DNA of 34,872 nt from Candidatus Aminicenantota bacterium (lineage in GTDB: Bacteria; Acidobacteriota; Aminicenantia; UBA2199), in NCBI GenBank assembly GCA_018262835.1, contig JADFDP010000002.1, forward strand, positions 1-34,872, written 5' to 3'. The first letter of the stretch is position 1. The number at the start of each line of letters is the position of its first letter. The notes under the pieces were generated by a model, which was not told where the DNA came from, made no database searches, and was given only the letters and a program-made list of their open reading frames with translations. The translations under genes and the position numbers were made by a program. This document shows, piece by piece, positions 29,997-34,872 of the stretch.

Positions 29997-30574
29997 TCGC
30001 CGCCGTACGAGGGAAAGTATTCCAGCTCAGCCCCGGGCGCGTCGCCGTCGACACCGGCTCCGGCCTGGTCCTGCAGCTGCTGGTGCCGGTCTCCAGTTTT
30101 CAGCACCTGCGGCAGCACCAGGATGTGCTGCTGCACGCCGTGTTGAAGATCAAGGACGAGGACGTGGTCGTATACGGGTTCCTCACCCTCGAGGAGAAGG
30201 CATTGTTCGAAAAGCTGGTCGCGGTCTCGGGCATTGGCGGCAAGACGGCCATGGCCTGCGTGTCCGCCCTGACTCCCGGCGAATGGCTGGCGGCGGTCGC
30301 CGCCGCCGATGTGGAGCGCATCAGCTCCATCCCGGGCATAGGCAAGAAAACGGCCCAGCGCATCATACTGGAATTGACCGGCAAGCTGGGGATGGAAAAG
30401 GAAACGCCAGAGGCCGGCTCGCGGCTCGCTTCCGACCTTGTCTCCGGGCTGGTCAACCTCGGTTATGCCCTTAAAAGCGCCAGGGAAGCCGTCCGCTGCG
30501 TTTTGAAGGAAAATTCCGGCCGCAGCGATTTTGAAGGGCTCTTCAAGATCACGCTGAAAAAAGTGAAGCAATGA
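29993..30574 (+). CDS. ruvA: Holliday junction branch migration protein RuvA
   Basis: RuvA (193 aa) forms the tetramer that binds the four-way junction. It starts with the typical [20 protein letters not shown], has helix-hairpin-helix motifs at VSGIGGKTAMAC and IPGIGKKTAQRIILEL, and ends in a small domain (LVNLGYALKSAREAVRCVL) that contacts RuvB. The ATG at 29993 was chosen for the family N-terminus and ATGA overlap with ruvC; the frame seven codons upstream is inside ruvC. It overlaps ruvB by ATGA. Confidence 0.96.
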   Translation: MIAAVRGKVFQLSPGRVAVDTGSGLVLQLLVPVSSFQHLRQHQDVLLHAVLKIKDEDVVVYGFLTLEEKALFEKLVAVSGIGGKTAMACVSALTPGEWLAAVAAADVERISSIPGIGKKTAQRIILELTGKLGMEKETPEAGSRLASDLVSGLVNLGYALKSAREAVRCVLKENSGRSDFEGLFKITLKKVKQ

Positions 30575-31590
30575 AAGCGGAGAATATCACCACTCCGGTA
30601 GAGAAGAGCGAGGACAGCGGGCTGGACCAGAGCCTGCGCCCTTCGCTGCTGAAGGAATTCACGGGCCAAAAGCAGAAAATAGCCAATTTGAAGACCTATA
30701 TCAAGGGGGCGCGTCAGCGCGGCGAAGCGCTCGACCATGTCCTGCTGCACGGCCCCCCCGGTCTGGGCAAGACCACGTTGGCCTATATCGTGGCTTCGGA
30801 AATGGCGGTGGGGATCAAGTGCACTTCCGGGCCCGTCCTGGAAAAGAAAGGCGACCTGATCGCCATCCTGACCGATATGGAGATGCACGAGGTCCTGTTT
30901 ATCGATGAGATTCACCGCCTGCGCACCGCCCTGGAGGAGATCCTTTACAAGGCCATGGAGGATTTCCAGATCGACGTGGTGATCGGCCAGGGGCCGGGAG
31001 CCAAGACCGTGTCGCTGCACATCAACCCCTTCACCCTGGTCGGCGCCACCACCCGGGCCGGACTGCTGTCCAATCCACTGCGCAACCGCTTCGGCATCAC
31101 CTGCCACCTTGACTTTTATGCCCCCGACGAGCTGCTGGAGATCATCCGCCGCAGTGCCGCCCTCCTGCGGATGCGTATCGATGCCGATGCCGCCAGGGCC
31201 GTGGCCGGCCGGTCGCGCGGCACGCCGCGCATCGCCAACCGGCTGCTGCGCCGGCTGCGCGATTTCGCCCAGATCCAGGGGAAATCCGTCGTCGACCTGG
31301 CGGCCGCCAGCAGCGCTTTCCAGGCCCTGGAAGTTGATGAGGCCGGTTTCGACGAGGTGGACCGCAAGATCCTGCTGGCCATCATCGACAAGTTTGCCGG
31401 CGGCCCGGTCGGCATCACCACGTTGTCCACCTCGGTGCAGGAAGAGAAAAACACCCTGGAGGATATTTACGAGCCGTACCTCATCCAGGAAGGGTTCCTG
31501 CAGATCACCTCGCGCGGCCGCCTGGCCACGGAGAAGGCCTTCCGTTTCTTCCATAAAAAAGTTCCCCCGCCCCAGAAAAGATTGTTCTGA
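30571..31590 (+). CDS. ruvB: Holliday junction ATP-dependent helicase RuvB
   Basis: RuvB (339 aa) is the hexameric AAA+ motor that drives branch migration. Walker A is HGPPGLGKTTLA near 63, Walker B is LFIDEIHRL near 110, and the sensor/arginine-finger region GATTRAGLLSNPLRNRFG follows. The winged-helix C-terminus has the block GGPVGITTLSTSVQEEKNTLEDIYEPYLIQ (two parts are conserved: GGPVG and EPYLIQ). The start overlaps ruvA by ATGA. It is the last gene of the yebC-ruv cluster. Confidence 0.97.
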   Translation: MKAENITTPVEKSEDSGLDQSLRPSLLKEFTGQKQKIANLKTYIKGARQRGEALDHVLLHGPPGLGKTTLAYIVASEMAVGIKCTSGPVLEKKGDLIAILTDMEMHEVLFIDEIHRLRTALEEILYKAMEDFQIDVVIGQGPGAKTVSLHINPFTLVGATTRAGLLSNPLRNRFGITCHLDFYAPDELLEIIRRSAALLRMRIDADAARAVAGRSRGTPRIANRLLRRLRDFAQIQGKSVVDLAAASSAFQALEVDEAGFDEVDRKILLAIIDKFAGGPVGITTLSTSVQEEKNTLEDIYEPYLIQEGFLQITSRGRLATEKAFRFFHKKVPPPQKRLF

Positions 31591-31854
31591 CGAAGCCAAT
31601 AAACAAATTGTCAGTGTCAGTGATTGTGTTGGCCAGCGCATTTTAACGATCTTTTATAAACTAAATAAAATTAGTTCGCTTTGATTCCCGCTACTAACAC
31701 TAACACTAACACTAACACTTAGATTGAGTTCATTAACGCTACAGCTCGGCCACCAACACTAAAAAATGCCTGGAGCCCTTTTCCCTGCAACTTTTCTCAA
31801 ACTGCATACGTTTGTTTCATCTTGAGGCGATCACAAACCCCAATGGAGGACAAA
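31591..31854 (+). other. Intergenic stretch between ruvB and DUF5916 gene
   Basis: These 264 nt are AT-rich with no convincing gene, no clear terminator for ruvB and no consensus promoter that I can place. They hold a weak hairpin AACTAA/TTAGTT near 31660-31677 and the ACTAAC repeat at 31693-31716. A copy of the shorter phrase AACACTAA recurs at about 31757. The function is unknown. Confidence 0.6.
31693..31716 (+). repeat. Short tandem repeat (ACTAAC)x4
   Basis: Four perfect copies of ACTAAC in a row are followed by a degenerate fifth (ACTTAG). The repeat is non-coding and lies 139 nt upstream of the GTG start at 31855. It is a microsatellite-like tract, too short for a CRISPR array. Confidence 0.8.
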
Positions 31855-34071
31855 GTGAGACAAAGCAGCAGCCAAATATTTTTTCGTGGCTTATTGATGG
31901 TCCTGGGTCTGGCGGCGCTGCTGCCGGCCAAGAAGCCCATGGACCCGGCTCCCGCGGCCGGGCCCGTTGCCATTCATAAAACCGATGCTCCTCCGGCCAT
32001 CGACGGCAAGCTGGATGACGCGGTCTGGCAGACGGCCACGCGTTTCGACAATTTTGTCACTTTCAAGCCCGATTTTGGCAAGCCGACATCGGAAATGACG
32101 GTGGTGATGATGGCCTATGACCGTAAATACGTTTACTTCGCCTTTGACTGTCTGGACAGCGAACCGGCCAAGATCAAGGCCGCCATGGCCAAGCGCGACG
32201 GCATCGACATGGACGACTGGATCGGCGTGGTGCTGGACACCTTCGGCGATGAGCAGGGCGGCTACCTGTTCGAGGTCAACCCGCTGGGGGTGCAAATGGA
32301 CGGCAGGATCAACGCCGACGGCAACGGCGACGCCAGCTTCGACACGGTCTGGGAAAGCAAGGGCAGCATCAACGGCAAGGGCTACAGCGCTGAAATGGCC
32401 GTGCCCTTCAAAAGCCTGCGCTACCCCTTCAAGAAAAAGATCACCATGGGCCTGCTGGTCTCCCGGTTCATCGGCCGCAAGTCCGAGCAAACCAGCTTTC
32501 CGGAACTCAGCCCCGAGGGCGGGGCCATCATGTGCCAGGCCCAGAAGATCGAACTGAACGATGTCAGGTTCGAGCGCCCGCTGGAATTCATCCCGGCCTT
32601 GACCTATGACCAGGGAAGCAGCCACAGCGCCGGAGAAATGAGATCGACCGGCAAGAATACTGATTTCAGTTTGACCGGCAAGGTGGGCCTCACTTCCAAC
32701 CTGACCCTGGATGCGACCTACAACCCCGACTTCAGCCAGGTAGAGACCGATGCCGGGCAGATCGATGTCAATCTGCGCTATTCCATCTTTTATTCCGAAA
32801 AGCGGCCGTTTTTCCTGGAGGGCATGGAAAATTTTGGCTTCGCCACCGCCATGGAAGCCAACACCGTGGGGGCGATCGCCTATACACGGACCATTGTCGA
32901 CCCGCTGCTGGGAGTCAAACTCACCGGCAAGATCGGCGGCCAGAACGTGCTCTCCGGCATTTTCGCCCTGGACGAATATCCCGGCGACCTGGCGGCCGAA
33001 GAGGGCGACACCGATCTGGCCGGCCGCAACGCCCAGTTCACCATCCTGCGCTACAAGCGGCAGATGGGCAAGGACAACTATGTCGGCGGCTTCTTCACCG
33101 ACCGCAGCTTCGCCGGCACGGGCAACAGCGTCGGCGGCGTCGACGGCCGCTGGCGGCTGAACAACACCAGTTATTTCGAATACAGCTTTTTCAAGTCCTT
33201 CAGCCGCGCCCTGGACGCCGCTGAAGACAACCAGGGGCACTCCCTGGGTTTGCGCTACAACTTCAGCAACCGCAGCTGGAACGTGGACGTGGGCTTGTTT
33301 GACCTGAGCAGCGACTTCCGCATCGATACCGGTTACGTCACCCGCACCGGCATCACCATGGCGCCCATTTTCGTCGGCTATTCCTTCTATCCCAAATCCA
33401 AATTCTTCCAGAAGGTCGATGCGTTCTGGTGGAGCTACCACCTGCTGGACAAGCCCAGCGATCTCTTTGAGACCTACAACCACCTGGTGCTGCGCCTAGG
33501 CATGCCGCGCCAATCCGAGATCCGCTTCGACGCCATCCTGGGCAATGAGGTTTTCGCCGACCGGCGTTTCAGCCTGAGCGGCTGGCGGGTGCGCGGCTAC
33601 ACCCAGGTCATGAAACAGCTTTACCTCGAGGGCGGCTTCCGCCGCTCGCAGCGGATCTTTTACGATCCCGAGGCGCCTTTCCAGGGGCGCGGCATCACCG
33701 CCGACCTGCTCCTGCTCTTCCAGCCCTTCGATAAACTGAGCACCTCCCTGGGGATCAGTTATTACGATATTTTCCGCTCCAGCAACGGTGAAAAGATCTA
33801 CGATTACACCATCTGGCGCAACCGCACCACCTTTCAGGTCAACCGCTTCCTGTTCTTCCGCGGCATTATCGAGTACAACAACTATTGGAAGCGGGTCAGC
33901 GCCGACCTTCTGGCTTCCTTCACCTATATCCCGGGAACGGTCATCTACCTGGGCTACGGTTCCATCAACGAAAAACTGCGCTGGCAGGAAAACGAGTACG
34001 TCCAGTCCGACGAATTTCTGCAGACCCGCAAGAGCTTCTTCTTCAAGGCGTCATATCTCTGGAGATTCTAG
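31855..34071 (+). CDS. DUF5916/CBM9-like outer membrane protein
   Basis: The protein (738 aa) is best started at the GTG at 31855, which has GGAGGA with 4-nt spacing; an ATG at 31843 is an alternative. A signal peptide covers about residues 1-26 (QIFFRGLLMVLGLAALLPA). A CBM9-like domain at about 45-200 has AIDGKLDDAVWQTA and DDWIGVVLDTFGDEQGGYLF. After this comes DUF5916 with the signature KRPFFLEGMENFGF, then many beta strands ending in SYLWRF. The terminal Phe suits insertion by the BAM machinery. Such proteins are common in Acidobacteriota- and Bacteroidota-like lineages and are suspected to handle carbohydrates; the substrate is unproven. The gene stands alone between repeat tracts. Confidence 0.85.
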   Translation: MRQSSSQIFFRGLLMVLGLAALLPAKKPMDPAPAAGPVAIHKTDAPPAIDGKLDDAVWQTATRFDNFVTFKPDFGKPTSEMTVVMMAYDRKYVYFAFDCLDSEPAKIKAAMAKRDGIDMDDWIGVVLDTFGDEQGGYLFEVNPLGVQMDGRINADGNGDASFDTVWESKGSINGKGYSAEMAVPFKSLRYPFKKKITMGLLVSRFIGRKSEQTSFPELSPEGGAIMCQAQKIELNDVRFERPLEFIPALTYDQGSSHSAGEMRSTGKNTDFSLTGKVGLTSNLTLDATYNPDFSQVETDAGQIDVNLRYSIFYSEKRPFFLEGMENFGFATAMEANTVGAIAYTRTIVDPLLGVKLTGKIGGQNVLSGIFALDEYPGDLAAEEGDTDLAGRNAQFTILRYKRQMGKDNYVGGFFTDRSFAGTGNSVGGVDGRWRLNNTSYFEYSFFKSFSRALDAAEDNQGHSLGLRYNFSNRSWNVDVGLFDLSSDFRIDTGYVTRTGITMAPIFVGYSFYPKSKFFQKVDAFWWSYHLLDKPSDLFETYNHLVLRLGMPRQSEIRFDAILGNEVFADRRFSLSGWRVRGYTQVMKQLYLEGGFRRSQRIFYDPEAPFQGRGITADLLLLFQPFDKLSTSLGISYYDIFRSSNGEKIYDYTIWRNRTTFQVNRFLFFRGIIEYNNYWKRVSADLLASFTYIPGTVIYLGYGSINEKLRWQENEYVQSDEFLQTRKSFFFKASYLWRF

Positions 34072-34089
34072 GATGGCAAGGCGAGTTTG

Positions 34090-34191
34090 AGTGACAAGTA
34101 ACGAGTGATAAGTGACAAGCAAGAAAAAAACAGCCAATAATAATTCGCTCTATTGCGGCTCCTCGTTACTCGTTACTCGTCACTTGTCACT
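34090..34191. repeat. Inverted repeat built of degenerate heptamers AGTRAYR
   Basis: The left arm (34090-34120) reads as AGTGACA, AGTAACG, AGTGATA, AGTGACA. The reverse complement of the right arm (34161-34191) reads AGTGACA, AGTGACG, AGTAACG, AGTAACG. The arms can pair with few mismatches, which would be G-U in RNA, around a spacer of about 40-50 nt. It lies between the DUF5916 gene and nadC and could act as a transcription barrier or be a repeat-family member. Confidence 0.75.
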
Positions 34192-34204
34192 GCAGCTCTA
34201 GACC

Positions 34205-34232
34205 TTTACATTCTTTTCCCGGTGCCTATAAT
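34205..34232 (+). promoter_or_regulatory. Promoter of nadC, predicted leaderless transcript
   Basis: TTTACA at 34205-34210 and TATAAT at 34227-34232 are 16 nt apart. Six nt separate the -10 box from the ATG at 34239, with no Shine-Dalgarno, exactly as for the FHA gene and queC. Confidence 0.7.
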
Positions 34233-34238
34233 GGTGCT

Positions 34239-34872
34239 ATGGACTTCGAGCGGCAATGCCTGGAGAAGATCGTGCGTCTGGCCCTGGAAGAGGACCGGGT
34301 GCAGGAGGACGTCACCACCAACTCCTTGATCGACCTGGACGGACCGGCCCGGGCCGAAGTGCGGGCCAAGGAGGCCGGAATCATTTCAGGCATCGAGGCC
34401 TTCCTGCTGACCATGCGCCGGGTGGATGCCGAGTTACGCATCACCGTCCACGCCGGCGATGGTAGCCCGGTTGAGCGCGGCTCCCTGGTCCTGGAGATCA
34501 GCGGCCGCGAAAGTTCGATCCTGAAAGGGGAGAGGACGGCATTGAATTTCCTGCAGCGCCTGAGCGGCGTGGCCACCCTGACTCAGGCATTCGTCGAAAA
34601 AGTCAGACCCTACCGTGCCGTGCTGCTGGACACGCGCAAGACCACCCCTGGTCTGCGCTATCTGGAGAAGAAAGCGGTGCGCGACGGCGGCGGCTGCAAC
34701 CACCGCCTGAACCTGGAAGACATGGCCATGGTCAAGGACAACCACATCGCCATGGCCGGCGGCATCGCCCCTGCCCTGGAACGGGTGCGCGCCGCCTGCC
34801 CTGAAAAAAAAATCGAAGTGGAAGTGAAAGACCTGGCGGAACTCGAGGAGGCTCTGGCCCTGGGAGTGGAGT
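34239..34872 (+). CDS. nadC: Nicotinate-nucleotide pyrophosphorylase (quinolinate phosphoribosyltransferase), 3' truncated by window edge
   Basis: The first 211 residues of NadC are present and the frame is still open at the window edge. NadC joins quinolinate and PRPP, releasing CO2, to make nicotinate mononucleotide in de novo NAD synthesis. The signature DTRKTTPGLRYLEKKAV is at 131-147, followed by RDGGGCNHR and the Lys of VKDNHI. The N-terminal block ALEEDRVQEDVTT and KGERTALNFLQRLSGVATLT are also typical. The start is supported by the promoter 6 nt upstream. Its partners nadA and nadB, if present, lie outside. Confidence 0.95.
   Translation, partial: MDFERQCLEKIVRLALEEDRVQEDVTTNSLIDLDGPARAEVRAKEAGIISGIEAFLLTMRRVDAELRITVHAGDGSPVERGSLVLEISGRESSILKGERTALNFLQRLSGVATLTQAFVEKVRPYRAVLLDTRKTTPGLRYLEKKAVRDGGGCNHRLNLEDMAMVKDNHIAMAGGIAPALERVRAACPEKKIEVEVKDLAELEEALALGVE

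Noticed and set aside
31693-31720. ACTAAC repeat as a CRISPR or iteron array
   Set aside because: The units are 6 bp and contiguous with no spacers, there are no cas or rep genes, and only four copies.
31891-33483. Long minus-strand open frame opposite the DUF5916 gene
   Set aside because: The sense strand encodes a well-supported protein; the antisense product is a composition artefact.

Overview
The window is about 34.9 kb of dense bacterial chromosome. It is G+C-rich, with AT-rich promoter islands, and has no rRNA, tRNA, CRISPR array, insertion sequence or phage gene that I can see. Several features suggest a Gram-negative, probably anaerobic lineage near Acidobacteriota/Candidatus Aminicenantes: a CBM9-like/DUF5916 outer-membrane protein, an OstA/LptD-like protein, a LolA-like fragment, an archaeal/eukaryotic-type ProRS, and an ECF sigma/zinc anti-sigma/HEAT cluster. 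This placement is inference from gene style, not from a marker gene. At least nine gene junctions are 4-nt ATGA overlaps, so most genes sit in tight operons.

Layout. 1-252: tail of a LolA-like protein. 275-2825: proS-pcm-DUF192 operon. 2818-4999: zinc-ribbon/FHA protein, then a membrane protein with a degenerate phosphodiesterase fold. 5025-12915: one probable eight-gene operon (purD, purE, mtaB, DUF5683-like, propeller lipoprotein, OstA/LptD-like, mntP, MFS exporter). 13025-14697: queC-queD-queE for preQ0. 14725-15322: RRM RNA-binding protein with a long structured leader and a strong terminator. 15391-18982: ECF sigma factor, zinc anti-sigma factor and two secreted HEAT-repeat proteins. 19036-26561, minus strand: addA-addB-MFS. 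26640-31590: thiC, MBL hydrolase, yebC, ruvC, ruvA, ruvB. 31591-34238: a DUF5916 outer-membrane protein between short-repeat intergenic tracts. 34239-end: nadC, cut by the window edge.

How the genes work together. AddAB and RuvABC together cover double-strand-break processing and Holliday-junction migration and resolution. QueC, QueD and QueE carry out three consecutive deazapurine steps. PurD and PurE are purine steps sharing a transcript with a tRNA methylthiotransferase and envelope genes. The sigma/anti-sigma/HEAT cluster looks like an envelope-stress or protein-sensing circuit whose sensor parts are extracytoplasmic.

Points of most interest: (1) the sigma/anti-sigma/twin-HEAT module, whose two HEAT proteins share an alternating two-type repeat; (2) a five-TM protein with a phosphodiesterase-like fold that seems to have lost every catalytic and metal-binding residue I can align; (3) three genes (FHA, queC, nadC) whose -10 box ends exactly 6 nt before the start codon with no Shine-Dalgarno, predicting leaderless mRNAs; (4) a structured leader before the RRM gene; (5) unusual short-repeat tracts on both sides of the DUF5916 gene. 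All functional calls rest on reading motifs by eye; no database search was run.
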